Assembly: GCF_002013915.1 (NCBI RefSeq)
Contig: NZ_MBTF01000038.1
Span: forward strand, 124,001-188,000
Length of the DNA stretch: 64,000 nt
Direction: 5' to 3'
Source of the DNA: Mucilaginibacter pedocola
GTDB lineage: Bacteria > Bacteroidota > Bacteroidia > Sphingobacteriales > Sphingobacteriaceae
Shown here in pieces: positions 1 through 9,175 of the stretch. Every line of letters begins with the position of its first letter. Position 1 is the stretch's first letter. The position numbers and the translations under genes were made by a program. The notes beneath the pieces were generated by a model. That model saw only the letters and a program-made list of their open reading frames with translations. It searched no databases and was not told the DNA's origin.

Positions 1-855
1 GCTGATGCCCTTAAAGCCAATAAGCACCTATACCTGGAGAAAACCATGACCTACGATATCCCCCAGGCGCTTAACCTGGTGAAACTGGTAAAAAGCCACC
101 CGAAACAGGTTGTACAAGTGGGGCACCAATACCGCTACTCGCCGCTGTATTATAGGGTTAAAGAAATGATCAACAAAGGCTACCTGGGCCAAATAAGCCA
201 GGTAGATTGCCGCTGGGACCGCAATGGCAGCTGGCGCAGGCCGGTGCCCGATGCATCGCTGGAGAGGCAGATCAATTGGCGCATGTATAAAGAATATTCG
301 GGCGGCTTGGTTGCCGAACTACTATCGCACCAAATGGATTTTATTAACTGGGCCTTTGATACGCACCCTTCGGAATTTCAGGCTACCGGGGGCATTGATG
401 TTTACAAAGACGGCCGCGAAACTTACGATAACGTGCAGGTACTGCTGCGCTACCCTGAACAGGGTATGGTGGGCAACTTCGGCGCTACCTGCGGAAACGC
501 ACGCGATGGCTACCTGTTTAAAATAAAAGGCACAAAGGGTACTGTATCGTTATTAACCGACCAGGGGATGTTCTACCCCGAAAAAAGCCTGCTGGCAGAA
601 AAAGGAACGGTTGATGGCGTAACCGGCGCCACCCGCATCACTTGGAACAAAGAGGGTGGCACCCCTATCCTGCCCGAACCTACAAAAGATGGTACCTGGT
701 ATGCGCTTAACGATTTTTATGATAAAGTAAAATCCGGCCAACTGCCAGATTCTAACATCCATACCGGGGCTAAAACGGCTATATGCGTGCATTTGGCCAA
801 CCAGGCGCTGTACAGCAAGGCCGCTGCCTACTGGAAAGATGAGTATAATGTTTAA
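1..855 (+). CDS. Gfo/Idh/MocA family oxidoreductase, 5'-truncated by window edge
   Basis: The reading frame is open from base 1, so the N-terminal Rossmann NAD(P)-binding half is mostly outside the window and 284 residues are visible. The visible part starts at the end of the nucleotide-binding domain (LYLEKTM corresponds to the family's EKP motif) and continues with the C-terminal alpha/beta domain; QVGHQYRYSPLYYRVKEMI and the later GGLVAELLSHQMDFINWAF segment are typical of the family, the latter holding the conserved His that acts in catalysis. Members oxidise or reduce sugars, inositols or related polyols. The substrate is not readable from sequence. It precedes two secreted esterases and the arabinose genes, so a role in sugar metabolism is inferred. 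An internal ATG at 46 is not the true start. Confidence 0.88.
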   Translation, partial: ADALKANKHLYLEKTMTYDIPQALNLVKLVKSHPKQVVQVGHQYRYSPLYYRVKEMINKGYLGQISQVDCRWDRNGSWRRPVPDASLERQINWRMYKEYSGGLVAELLSHQMDFINWAFDTHPSEFQATGGIDVYKDGRETYDNVQVLLRYPEQGMVGNFGATCGNARDGYLFKIKGTKGTVSLLTDQGMFYPEKSLLAEKGTVDGVTGATRITWNKEGGTPILPEPTKDGTWYALNDFYDKVKSGQLPDSNIHTGAKTAICVHLANQALYSKAAAYWKDEYNV

Positions 856-903
856 CACCTCCGTGTTTTTTATTCGGAAAGAGGCCAACTCTATGTAAAA
901 TAG

Positions 904-1093
904 ACTTTATTTATGGAGGGCCGGGGTAACGAAAACAAACTGGAAAAGTATTCGCATTATGTAGTGCTACCACATTTTTTTGGAGGATGAAGAGTTAGCA
1001 TTAAAGGTGATTAACAAGATACCTAAGGATAAGCTTATCCTGCTTGATAAAATTTCCTGCGGGGTATTTGGTGAATTTGGAGCATCGTTATAA
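904..1093 (+). pseudogene. Remnant of GntR/LacI-like sugar-sensing regulator (C-terminal domain fragment)
   Basis: No intact ORF. Frame 1 from 931 reads ENKLEKYSHYVVLPHF and frame 2 from 983 reads EDEELALKVINKIPKDKL, then ILLDK and GVFGEFGA before a stop at 1091. Removing one T from the T7 run at 975-981 joins both into one frame. The joined text resembles the ligand-binding domain of Bacteroidota GntR-family regulators (YxxYVVxPHF...KIPKxKLxLLDK...GEFGA). The DNA-binding half is missing. What is seen is a fragment with a frameshift; the family assignment rests on motif memory. Confidence 0.5.
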
Positions 1094-1116
1094 ACCAATT
1101 GAACTCGATATAAAAC

Positions 1117-1983
1117 ATGAATATAAGGCCATTTTTACTCACCCTTACTTTACTATGTTCTGCACTGTGCAGTGTTGCACAGCAAAGCCTGCCACTATAT
1201 CCCGAGGGGCAAATACCTTTTGCCAAACCGGGTGCCGAAATACCAAAATTAACCGTTTACGCGCCTGCCAAAGCTAATGGCAAAGCGGTGATCGTATGCT
1301 CGGGCGGCTCGTACGTTGGCCGGGCTAATGATGTAGAAGGTATACCTGCCTGTAAAAAACTGATAGCTGCCGGCATAACTGCCTTTTTGCTGGATTACCG
1401 CGTGCCTGATCCTGCAAAAATGGACCACAAAGAGCTGGTGCCGCTTACCGATGCACAGCGCGCCATACAATACGTGCGCGAAAATGCCGCCAAGTACCAC
1501 ATCGACCCGCAGCAGTTGGGCATTATGGGTTTTTCGGCAGGCGGGCATTTGGTATCTACCGTGGGTGCGCATTTTAATAAAACCGAATTATCAAATCCTA
1601 AAAACACCAGCCTTCGCCCCAACTTTTTGGTGCTAATATACCCGGTGATCAGCTTTGCCGATTCGCTTACGCACCAAACATCGCGCGAACGGCTCATAGG
1701 GCCGGATATAACGCCCGAAAGAATTACCTATTACTCTAACGAACTGCAGGTTACCGATGATACGCCACCAACCTACATTACCCATGGTATGGATGATAGC
1801 GGCGTAAAGGTGGCCAACAGCCTGTACTTTGCTGCGGCCCTTAAACAGCACCACGTGCCGGTAGAACTTTTCCTGTACGCCAAAGGCGAACATGGTTACG
1901 GCGCTTACAATAAGGCAGCCCAAACGCAATGGATAGACGATTGCATCAACTGGATATTGAAAGATCGCTGGAAGCAGAACTAA
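1117..1983 (+). CDS. Secreted alpha/beta hydrolase, acetyl-esterase-like
   Basis: 288 residues with a signal peptide (hydrophobic stretch ending SVAQQ near residue 23), so probably periplasmic. The alpha/beta-hydrolase fold is indicated by the CSGGSYVG oxyanion region, the nucleophile elbow GFSAGG, and the late DDSGVKVANS and GEHGYG segments carrying the likely Asp and His of the triad. The architecture matches the BD-FAE/acetylxylan-esterase-like group common in polysaccharide-degrading Bacteroidota. It lies 127 bases upstream of a second esterase and ahead of the arabinose genes; removal of acetyl or feruloyl groups from plant cell-wall polymers is an inference from this context. A peptidase or lipase of the same fold cannot be excluded. 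Confidence 0.82.
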   Translation: MNIRPFLLTLTLLCSALCSVAQQSLPLYPEGQIPFAKPGAEIPKLTVYAPAKANGKAVIVCSGGSYVGRANDVEGIPACKKLIAAGITAFLLDYRVPDPAKMDHKELVPLTDAQRAIQYVRENAAKYHIDPQQLGIMGFSAGGHLVSTVGAHFNKTELSNPKNTSLRPNFLVLIYPVISFADSLTHQTSRERLIGPDITPERITYYSNELQVTDDTPPTYITHGMDDSGVKVANSLYFAAALKQHHVPVELFLYAKGEHGYGAYNKAAQTQWIDDCINWILKDRWKQN

Positions 1984-2109
1984 AACACAAAAATTTCATA
2001 CAGTACGGAAACGCCAAGGCTTTCAATCAGCCATCACGGAAAGGGCATTGGCAACAATTCTCTATCTTAAACTATTGTATCCTGTTCATTTTAAACGAAC
2101 AAAAACCTA

Positions 2110-3576
2110 ATGAAACACCTTGCCATTTTCAGAATATTTATAAGCGTCTCCCTTCTTCTTTGCAGCGCCCCGCTAATGGCACAAATGCGATTGCCTAATG
2201 TGATCAGCGCTAACATGATATTGCAGCGTAACGCGCAGGTGCCTGTTTGGGGATGGGCCGCGCCGGGGCAACAGGTGCGCGTGGCATTTGCCGGGCAGGT
2301 AAAAACCGTCGTTGCCGCTGCCGATAGTGCGTGGCATGTAAAACTGGCAACAGGTAATGCGAATAGCAAACCGCAAGTATTGAGCATTACAGCCGGTAAG
2401 GAGACAAAGCAACTGGAGAATATCCTTATTGGCGATGTGTGGCTGTGCTCGGGCCAATCTAACATGAACTACGCCATGGACCGCACCATCAATAATTTTG
2501 CTGCTCCTGCTAAAGGTGCCGATTCTGCCGCGTTGGCCATGAAAGAACCACACCCCGGCATCCGCATCATGAAGGTAGAAATGCAGTACGATACGCCCGA
2601 TGTGCCTTCTACGGGCTGGCATGAGGCAAAGGGCAGAATATTCGAGCGCTCATCGGTTGTGGCTTTCTATTTTGCCAAACAGCTGCAGGCAAAGTTGCAT
2701 ATACCCATTGGCATTATCACCTCAGCCTGGGATGGTAGCCGCATAGAGCCATGGACACCACCTATAGCCTACAAAAACATTCCCGCTTTTGAAGAGGATA
2801 TTAAAAAGAATAGTACCGCCATGGATAAGGAAAAAGAGGGCCGAATGTATAACAGCATGATCAAACCACTGGGGCAGTTCGGCCTAAAGGGTATTATTTG
2901 GTACCAGGGCGAATCGAACTGTATGATAGAGGAGCAGGATATGCGTTACGCCTACAAAATGCAGGCGATGGTGGCCAGCTGGCGCAAACAGTTTGGGGCT
3001 CAACTACCGTTCTATTACACATTGATAGCACCTTATATCTACACCGAATGGCGCAACGGCATACCGCACACCATAGAAACGCTGCCTAAGTTTTGGGAGC
3101 AACAGGTAGCCGCCGCGCAAATACCCGGTACCGCCTTTGTTACCACTACCGACCTGGTGGATGTTATTACCGATATACACCCATCGTACAAATGGGTGGT
3201 GGGCCGACGCCTGGCAAATCTTGCACTATCAAAAACCTATCGCCAAAAGGGCATCCCCTACCTGGAGCCAACCTACGCCCATAAAAAGATAGAAGGCGAT
3301 AAGCTTGTACTCTACTTTAAAAACGCCAACGGCTTAAAAACCCGCGACGGAAAATCACCCGACTTTTTTGAGATAGCCGGTGCCGATGGCAAATACCTGT
3401 CCGCACAAGCCACCATAAAAGGCAATACCCTTGTATTACAAAATGCAGATATAAAAGCCCCGACAGAGGCCCGCTTTGCCTGGACACAATTTGCCATGCC
3501 CAATTTGGTGAATGGTGATGATCTGCCCATGGTGCCTTTCCGCACCAATGCTGTAAAATGGGAATACATCCCTTAA
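2110..3576 (+). CDS. Sialate O-acetylesterase-like (SASA) secreted esterase
   Basis: 488 residues, signal peptide ending near LMAQ. The SGNH-type catalytic motifs of the SASA family are visible: the nucleophile block LCSGQSNMNYAM near residue 115 and IIWYQGESN near residue 265, with a C-terminal TDIHPSYK segment supplying the Asp/His pair. Family members remove O-acetyl groups from sialic acids or, in many Bacteroidota loci, from xylan and pectin. No sialic-acid genes occur in the window, so deacetylation of plant polysaccharide is more likely here. The gene ends before a clear hairpin terminator and is therefore probably the last gene of the esterase unit. Confidence 0.88.
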   Translation: MKHLAIFRIFISVSLLLCSAPLMAQMRLPNVISANMILQRNAQVPVWGWAAPGQQVRVAFAGQVKTVVAAADSAWHVKLATGNANSKPQVLSITAGKETKQLENILIGDVWLCSGQSNMNYAMDRTINNFAAPAKGADSAALAMKEPHPGIRIMKVEMQYDTPDVPSTGWHEAKGRIFERSSVVAFYFAKQLQAKLHIPIGIITSAWDGSRIEPWTPPIAYKNIPAFEEDIKKNSTAMDKEKEGRMYNSMIKPLGQFGLKGIIWYQGESNCMIEEQDMRYAYKMQAMVASWRKQFGAQLPFYYTLIAPYIYTEWRNGIPHTIETLPKFWEQQVAAAQIPGTAFVTTTDLVDVITDIHPSYKWVVGRRLANLALSKTYRQKGIPYLEPTYAHKKIEGDKLVLYFKNANGLKTRDGKSPDFFEIAGADGKYLSAQATIKGNTLVLQNADIKAPTEARFAWTQFAMPNLVNGDDLPMVPFRTNAVKWEYIP

Positions 3577-3623
3577 TGTAAAAACTAACCGCCTTCCGGC
3601 AAAATTAGAAACAATGCAAAAAC

Positions 3624-3653
3624 CGTCCTGAATACGCCTTCAGGGCGATTTTT
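3624..3653 (+). terminator. Rho-independent terminator after SASA esterase
   Basis: CGTCCTGAA pairs with TTCAGGGCG (one mismatch) around a 6-base loop, followed by a T-rich run at 3649-3653. It separates the esterase genes from the arabinose operon. Confidence 0.6.
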
Positions 3654-3714
3654 GTTTCAATGCCGTCCGGTCTCAATAATTTTTTTCATCAAAATTTCTT
3701 TTTGTAAAAAAATA

Positions 3715-3731
3715 AGTGTTATTTCAACACT
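3715..3731. promoter_or_regulatory. Inverted repeat upstream of araB (candidate operator)
   Basis: Perfect palindrome AGTGTT-N5-AACACT, 18 bases before the araB start codon, in an AT-rich promoter-like stretch. It could be the operator of an arabinose regulator or a leader hairpin. No regulator gene for arabinose is intact in the window. Confidence 0.4.
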
Positions 3732-3748
3732 CAATTATAAACTAAACA

Positions 3749-5452
3749 ATGACTAAACAATATGTGATCGGGGTCGACTACGGTACCGACTCTGTGCGCT
3801 CGGTTCTGGTTGATGCCGCCAACGGGCAGGAAATTGCCTCTTCTGTTTTTAATTATCCGCGCTGGCGCAAGGGCCTTTACTGCAAACCCGCCGAAAACCA
3901 ATTCCGCCAGCACCCTTTGGACTATGTGGAAGGGCTGGAAAATACCATCAAGGATTGCATCCGCAAGGCAGGTGGCGAGGCAATTGCCCCATTTGTTAAA
4001 GGTATATCGGTAGATACTACCGGCTCTACTCCTGTTGCTGTTGATGCCACGGGTACGCCATTGGCCTTAACCCCCGCTTTTGCCCAAAACCCGAATGCGA
4101 TGTTCGTGCTGTGGAAAGACCATACCGGCATTGGCGAAGCAGAAGAAATAAATGCCCATGCCCAAAAGTTCGATACCAACTACCTGAAATATGTAGGCGG
4201 TATTTATTCATCCGAATGGTTTTGGGCGAAGCTGCTGCATGTGCTAAGGATTGACAGCGAAGTAGCTGCAGCATTACACTCCTGGGTGGAGCATTGCGAT
4301 TGGGTGCCCTTCCTGCTGACAGGCGGAACCAAAGCTGAAGATATTAAACGCGGACGCTGCTCGGCGGGGCATAAAGCGCTTTGGGCCGAAGAATTTGACG
4401 GACTACCTCCCGATGAGTTTTTCAGTTCGCTTGATCCGCTTCTGACAGGTATCACCAATAAACTTTATACCGATACCTACACGGCCGATGTTGCCGCAGG
4501 CAATTTAAGCGCGGAATGGGCACAGCGCCTCGGCTTGTCGACAAATGTAATGGTAGGCACCGGTGCTTTTGATGCGCACATGGGTGCCGTGGGCGGTCAA
4601 ATAGAACCGTATTACCTCAGCAAAGTAATGGGTACATCTACCTGCGATATTTTGGTAGCGCCCAACGCCGAACTGGAAGGCACACTGGTAAAAGGCATTT
4701 GCGGTCAAGTGAACGGTTCGGTAATACCCGGCATGGCCGGCTTAGAGGCCGGGCAATCGGCCTTTGGCGATACTTACGCCTGGTTTAAAAATCTGTTGAG
4801 CTGGCCGATGAATAACCTGTTATCGCAGTCTACGCTGATTGACAGCATCACTGCCGAAGCTTTAAGAGAAGAACTTGCCGACCTTATTATACCTGAACTA
4901 AGCCGCCAAGCCGCCCTGTTACCTGTAGACGAAAATACCGAACTGGCCATCGACTGGTTCAACGGCCGCCGCACACCCGATGCCAACCAGGCATTAAAGG
5001 GAGCCATTAGCGGTTTGAATTTAGGTAGCGATGCACCGCGTGTGTTCCGCGCACTGGCCGAGGCCACCTGCTTTGGAGCCAAGAGTATTGTAGAACGCTT
5101 TATCAGCGAGGGCATACCGGTTAAGGGAATCATCGGCATTGGCGGGGTGGCCAAAAAATCGCCATACATTATGCAAATGATGGCCGATGTTTTGGGCATG
5201 CCCATCCGCATACACCAATTTACGCATACTTGTGCTTTGGGTGCTGCCATGTTTGCGGCGGTTGTTGCGGGCATTTACCCCAATGTAGAGGCGGCCATGC
5301 AGTCCATGGGTGGCGGCTTTGATGTAAGCTACGAACCAAATCCTGCTCTTGCTGAAGTTTACCAAAAGCGCTACAGCCAATACCAAACGCTGGGGGGCTT
5401 CATCGCGCAGCAAACTGCCTTAAAAACAAAAACCGAAAAGCAACCCGCATGA
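3749..5452 (+). CDS. araB: Ribulokinase
   Basis: 567 residues, the usual length of bacterial AraB (E. coli about 566). FGGY-kinase N-terminus VIGVDYGTDSVRSVLVDA gives the ATP/sugar-binding start; conserved VDTTGSTP, MGTSTCDIL and the C-terminal GIGGVAKKSPYIMQM (FGGY signature-2 area) are present. It phosphorylates L-ribulose to L-ribulose-5-phosphate in the cytoplasm, the second step of L-arabinose catabolism. The stop overlaps the araD start by four bases (ATGA), indicating translational coupling. The operon continues with a glycosidase and araA. Confidence 0.96.
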   Translation: MTKQYVIGVDYGTDSVRSVLVDAANGQEIASSVFNYPRWRKGLYCKPAENQFRQHPLDYVEGLENTIKDCIRKAGGEAIAPFVKGISVDTTGSTPVAVDATGTPLALTPAFAQNPNAMFVLWKDHTGIGEAEEINAHAQKFDTNYLKYVGGIYSSEWFWAKLLHVLRIDSEVAAALHSWVEHCDWVPFLLTGGTKAEDIKRGRCSAGHKALWAEEFDGLPPDEFFSSLDPLLTGITNKLYTDTYTADVAAGNLSAEWAQRLGLSTNVMVGTGAFDAHMGAVGGQIEPYYLSKVMGTSTCDILVAPNAELEGTLVKGICGQVNGSVIPGMAGLEAGQSAFGDTYAWFKNLLSWPMNNLLSQSTLIDSITAEALREELADLIIPELSRQAALLPVDENTELAIDWFNGRRTPDANQALKGAISGLNLGSDAPRVFRALAEATCFGAKSIVERFISEGIPVKGIIGIGGVAKKSPYIMQMMADVLGMPIRIHQFTHTCALGAAMFAAVVAGIYPNVEAAMQSMGGGFDVSYEPNPALAEVYQKRYSQYQTLGGFIAQQTALKTKTEKQPA

Positions 5453-6150
5453 GCCAGTATCAACATATAAAACAACAAGCTTACGATGCCAACATGCAGC
5501 TGCCCAAACTGGGCTTAGTGCTGTTTACCTTTGGCAACGTAAGCGCTGCCGACCGCTATTTGGGCGTATTTGCCATAAAACCAAGCGGCGTGCCGTATGA
5601 CGAACTAACGCCTGAAAAAATGGTGATAGTCGACTTTGATGGCAACACCGTAGAGGGCGAGCACCGCCCTTCGTCGGACACACAAACGCATGCGGTGTTG
5701 TATAAGCACTGGCCAAACATTGGCGGTATTGTGCACACGCATTCCACTTTTGCTACGGCATGGGCACAATCGCAACGTTGCATACCCATCTTCGGCACCA
5801 CACATGCCGACCACCTCACCTGCGATATCCCCTGCTGCCCGCCTATGCACGATGATAAGATAAAAGGCAATTACGAATACGAAACGGGTTTCCAGATCAT
5901 TAACCACTTTGAAGAATTAGGGCTGAGTTACGAGGAAGTAGAGATGGTTTTAGTGGGCAACCACGCCCCTTTCACCTGGGCAAAAACGCCTGAAAAGGCC
6001 GTGTACAATAGCGCCGTGTTAGAGAACGTCGCCCACATGGCCTACCTCACCGAACAAATAAATGCCAACGCGCCAAGGCTGAAAGAAGCACTGGTGAAAA
6101 AGCATTTTGAAAGGAAGCACGGACCGGATTCTTATTATGGGCAGGCTTAG
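5449..6150 (+). CDS. araD: L-ribulose-5-phosphate 4-epimerase
   Basis: 233 residues, close to the 231 of E. coli AraD. Class II aldolase/epimerase fold: GNVSAADR near residue 30, IKPSGVPYDEL substrate-binding motif, THSTFATAWAQ with the two zinc-ligand histidines, and GTTHADH. It converts L-ribulose-5-phosphate to D-xylulose-5-phosphate, which enters the pentose phosphate pathway. Overlaps araB by 4 bases, so the pair is cotranslated. All expected active-site blocks are intact. Confidence 0.96.
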   Translation: MSQYQHIKQQAYDANMQLPKLGLVLFTFGNVSAADRYLGVFAIKPSGVPYDELTPEKMVIVDFDGNTVEGEHRPSSDTQTHAVLYKHWPNIGGIVHTHSTFATAWAQSQRCIPIFGTTHADHLTCDIPCCPPMHDDKIKGNYEYETGFQIINHFEELGLSYEEVEMVLVGNHAPFTWAKTPEKAVYNSAVLENVAHMAYLTEQINANAPRLKEALVKKHFERKHGPDSYYGQA

Positions 6151-6194
6151 TTCAATGGTTCATTAGTCATTAGTTCATTGGTATCAAATTCAAT

Positions 6195-7562
6195 ATGAAA
6201 TTCCGTCAACTTATATTAGTTATTGCCTGCTTTGCGCTTTGCGCTACAGCATCGGCACAAGTAAAAATTGCCGAACGGCCGCCTATGGGCTGGAACAGTT
6301 ATAACTGCTTTGGCTCGGCAGTACACGAGGATGAGGTGAAGGCCAACACCGACTATATGGCCGATAAACTGAAAGCCTATGGCTGGGAATACATTGTTGT
6401 AGATTTTTTATGGAGCTACGATAACCCGCCGGGCAGCAATATTGGCAACCCTTTTCAACTGCGCCTGCACGATGGCTCGTACGTGCCCTGGCTCACCATG
6501 GATAAATGGGGGCGCTTAACACCGCAGCCTACAAAATTCCCATCGGCATTTGGTGGCGCGGGCTTCAAACCGTTATCCGACTATGTACATAGCAAAGGCT
6601 TAAAATTTGGCATACACGTTATGCGCGGCATACCAAGGCAGGCCGTTTGGAGCAAAAGCCCGGTTAAAGGTACCAATGGCATCACTGCCGATATGGTTGC
6701 CGACACCAACTCCAAATGCCCCTGGATGAACCACATGTACGGCCTTAACATGAGCAAACCCGGCGCGCAGGAATACCTTAATTCGATACTGGAACTGTAT
6801 GCCAGTTGGGGAGTTGACTTTATTAAGGTGGACGACCTATCGCGCCCATACAGCAATGCCGAGGTAGAAGGCTACCAAAAGGCTATTCAAAACTGCGGCA
6901 GGCCTATGGTATTAAGCCTCTCGCCCGGCGAAACGCCCGTTGCGCAAGCAGCACACGCCACCAAATATGCCAATATGTGGCGCATGGCCGACGATTTTTG
7001 GGATAACTGGAAAGAAGTACTCCACATGTTCGATTATGCCAAGAGCTGGGAAGGCGTGGGTGGCCCCGGCCATTGGCCCGATGCCGATATGATACAAATT
7101 GGCAAGCTATCAAAACGCGGCCCCGTAGGCGAAGAACGCTACAGCCGCTTCACCGAAGAAGAGCTGTATACGCACATGACTTTCTGGAGCATTTACCGCT
7201 CGCCTCTGATGTTGGGCGGCAACTTGCCCGAGAACCGCGAGTTGGAACTGAAGTTATTCAGCAATGCCGAAGTGCTTGCCGCCAACCAGCAAGGCGAAAA
7301 CCCCAAACAACTTTACAAAAAGGATGGGGCGATGGTTTGGTACTCGCATGTACAGGGCAGTAAGGACCTTTTCGTGGCACTGTTCAATATCGGCGATAGC
7401 AATAAAGCAGTTTCGGTAGACCTTAAAGCACTCGGCATAAAAGGCAAAGTAAAAGTGCGCGACTTGTGGAAGAAACAAGACGTCGGCACCTATAAAAACA
7501 GCTACCGGCAAACCATCAACCTGCATGGCGCAGCAATATTCAAATTAACACCAACAAAATAA
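6195..7562 (+). CDS. Secreted GH27 glycosidase (alpha-galactosidase / beta-L-arabinopyranosidase family)
   Basis: 455 residues with a signal peptide (cleavage after ATASA, about residue 21). GH27 markers: PPMGWNSYNCFG at 30, DFIKVDDL with the predicted nucleophile D213, WRMADDFWDNW with acid/base D266, and GGPGHWPDADM. The classical N-terminal Asp-Asp pair of alpha-galactosidases (IDDCW) reads VDFLW here (D70, F71), which alters the pocket that recognises the sugar C4/C6 side. Lying between araD and araA, it may release L-arabinopyranose rather than D-galactose; this is inference. It is 44 bases after araD and 43 before araA, so it is in the operon. Confidence 0.88.
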   Translation: MKFRQLILVIACFALCATASAQVKIAERPPMGWNSYNCFGSAVHEDEVKANTDYMADKLKAYGWEYIVVDFLWSYDNPPGSNIGNPFQLRLHDGSYVPWLTMDKWGRLTPQPTKFPSAFGGAGFKPLSDYVHSKGLKFGIHVMRGIPRQAVWSKSPVKGTNGITADMVADTNSKCPWMNHMYGLNMSKPGAQEYLNSILELYASWGVDFIKVDDLSRPYSNAEVEGYQKAIQNCGRPMVLSLSPGETPVAQAAHATKYANMWRMADDFWDNWKEVLHMFDYAKSWEGVGGPGHWPDADMIQIGKLSKRGPVGEERYSRFTEEELYTHMTFWSIYRSPLMLGGNLPENRELELKLFSNAEVLAANQQGENPKQLYKKDGAMVWYSHVQGSKDLFVALFNIGDSNKAVSVDLKALGIKGKVKVRDLWKKQDVGTYKNSYRQTINLHGAAIFKLTPTK

Positions 7563-7605
7563 TTTTCATCTCAATACTCACATCTCAAATCACATATCTA
7601 ACAAC

Positions 7606-9096
7606 ATGATCGATCTGAAAACATTCGAAGTTTGGTTCATCACCGGGAGCCAGCATTTATACGGCGAAGAAACTTTAAAACTGGTTGCCGAGCACTCGCA
7701 GCACATTGCAGCCGGGCTTGATGACGCGGAGCAAATACCTGTACGCGTGGTATATAAACCAGTTGTAAAAAGCACCGATGAAATTTACCAAACCATACAG
7801 GAGGCCAATGTGGCACCAAATTGTATTGGTTTGATCTGCTGGATGCACACCTTCTCCCCTGCCAAAATGTGGATACGCGGCCTCAACATTCTGCAAAAAC
7901 CAATGCTGCACCTGCACACCCAATACAACCGCGATATACCATGGAGCAGCATCGATATGGACTTTATGAACCTGAACCAAAGCGCCCACGGCGACCGCGA
8001 GTTCGGTTTTATGGTATCGCGCCTGCGCAAAAACCGTAAGGTAGTGGTTGGGCACTGGCAGGATACCGAAGTGCTGGGCCAAATAAACGGCTGGGCACGC
8101 GCCGCCGCAGGATGGCACGATTGGCAGGGCGCTAAATTTGCCCGCTTTGGCGATAACATGCGTTTTGTGGCCGTTACCGATGGAGACAAGGTAGAGGCCG
8201 AAACCAAATTCGGTTTCTCGGTAAATACTTACGGTATTGGCGACCTGGTAGCTGTGATCAACAGCATCAGCGAAGCCGAAGTTACCGCCCTAACCGACGA
8301 GTACGAAGCCAGCTACACCATGGCAGATTCGTTAAAAAAAGGCGGCGATGGCTATTCGTCGGTTTACGAAGCGGCTAAAATTGAACTGGGGCTGAAAAAG
8401 TTTTTAGAAGACGGCGGCTTTAAAGGCTTTAGTGATACGTTTGAAGACCTGCACGGCATGGTACAGCTACCCGGCATAGCATCGCAACGCTTAATGGAAG
8501 CCGGCTATGGCTTTGCCGGCGAGGGCGATTGGAAAACCGCTGCATTGGTACGCGCCTTTAAAGTGATGGGCAGCGGCCTGCCGGGCGGCAATGCCTTTAT
8601 GGAGGATTACACCTACCACTTCGACCCGAACAACGCACTGGTATTAGGCTCGCACATGCTGGAGATAGATTCATCATTGGCCGGCGGCAAACCTGCTTTA
8701 GAGGTACACCCGCTTGGCATAGGCGGCAAAGCCGACCCTGCGCGTTTGGTATTCAACGTGGCCGGCGGCGATGCACTCAATGCATCGCTGATAGATATGG
8801 GCAACCGTTTCCGTTTATTGGTTAACGAGGTAGAAGCCGTAGAACCGCAGCACGACCTACCGAAACTACCGGTTGCACGCGTACTATGGAAACCCCTGCC
8901 CGATATGAAGACCGGCTGCGCGGCCTGGATATACGCCGGCGGCGCACACCATACCGCCTACAGCCAAAACCTGAGCGCTGAACAGATACAGGATTTTGCC
9001 GATATGGCGGGCATCGAATACCTGCGCATAGGCAAAGGCACTACCATTGAGCAGTTCCGCAACGAGCTGCGCTGGAACGAAGTAGCTTACCGTTAA
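7606..9096 (+). CDS. araA: L-arabinose isomerase
   Basis: 496 residues (E. coli AraA 500). Hallmarks: FEVWFITGSQHLYGEETL at the N-terminus, FMNLNQSAHGDREFG, FEDLHGMVQLPG and FAGEGDWKTAALVR with the catalytic Glu residues, MEDYTYHFD and LVLGSHMLEI with the metal-binding His. Catalyses L-arabinose to L-ribulose with Mn2+, first step of the pathway, in the cytoplasm. It is the last gene before a strong terminator, so the araB-araD-GH27-araA unit ends here. Gene order with a glycosidase embedded is typical of Bacteroidota. Confidence 0.97.
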   Translation: MIDLKTFEVWFITGSQHLYGEETLKLVAEHSQHIAAGLDDAEQIPVRVVYKPVVKSTDEIYQTIQEANVAPNCIGLICWMHTFSPAKMWIRGLNILQKPMLHLHTQYNRDIPWSSIDMDFMNLNQSAHGDREFGFMVSRLRKNRKVVVGHWQDTEVLGQINGWARAAAGWHDWQGAKFARFGDNMRFVAVTDGDKVEAETKFGFSVNTYGIGDLVAVINSISEAEVTALTDEYEASYTMADSLKKGGDGYSSVYEAAKIELGLKKFLEDGGFKGFSDTFEDLHGMVQLPGIASQRLMEAGYGFAGEGDWKTAALVRAFKVMGSGLPGGNAFMEDYTYHFDPNNALVLGSHMLEIDSSLAGGKPALEVHPLGIGGKADPARLVFNVAGGDALNASLIDMGNRFRLLVNEVEAVEPQHDLPKLPVARVLWKPLPDMKTGCAAWIYAGGAHHTAYSQNLSAEQIQDFADMAGIEYLRIGKGTTIEQFRNELRWNEVAYR

Positions 9097-9105
9097 CATA
9101 AATTA

Positions 9106-9142
9106 AACAGGCGGCCGGATGGGAACGGGCCGCCTGTTTTTT
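9106..9142 (+). terminator. Strong Rho-independent terminator after araA
   Basis: Nine-base GC-rich stem CAGGCGGCC / GGCCGCCTG (9108-9116 with 9128-9136), flanked by AAA/TTT and six Ts at 9137-9142. It also argues against translation starts of the next gene before 9142. Confidence 0.85.
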
Positions 9143-9175
9143 GTAATATTAAACCGAATCAATTTAAACCAAATT

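Noticed and set aside
9119..9175. Earlier start for the symporter gene
   Set aside because: The extra codons lie within the araA terminator stem and T-run; the protein from 9176 has the expected symporter N-terminus.
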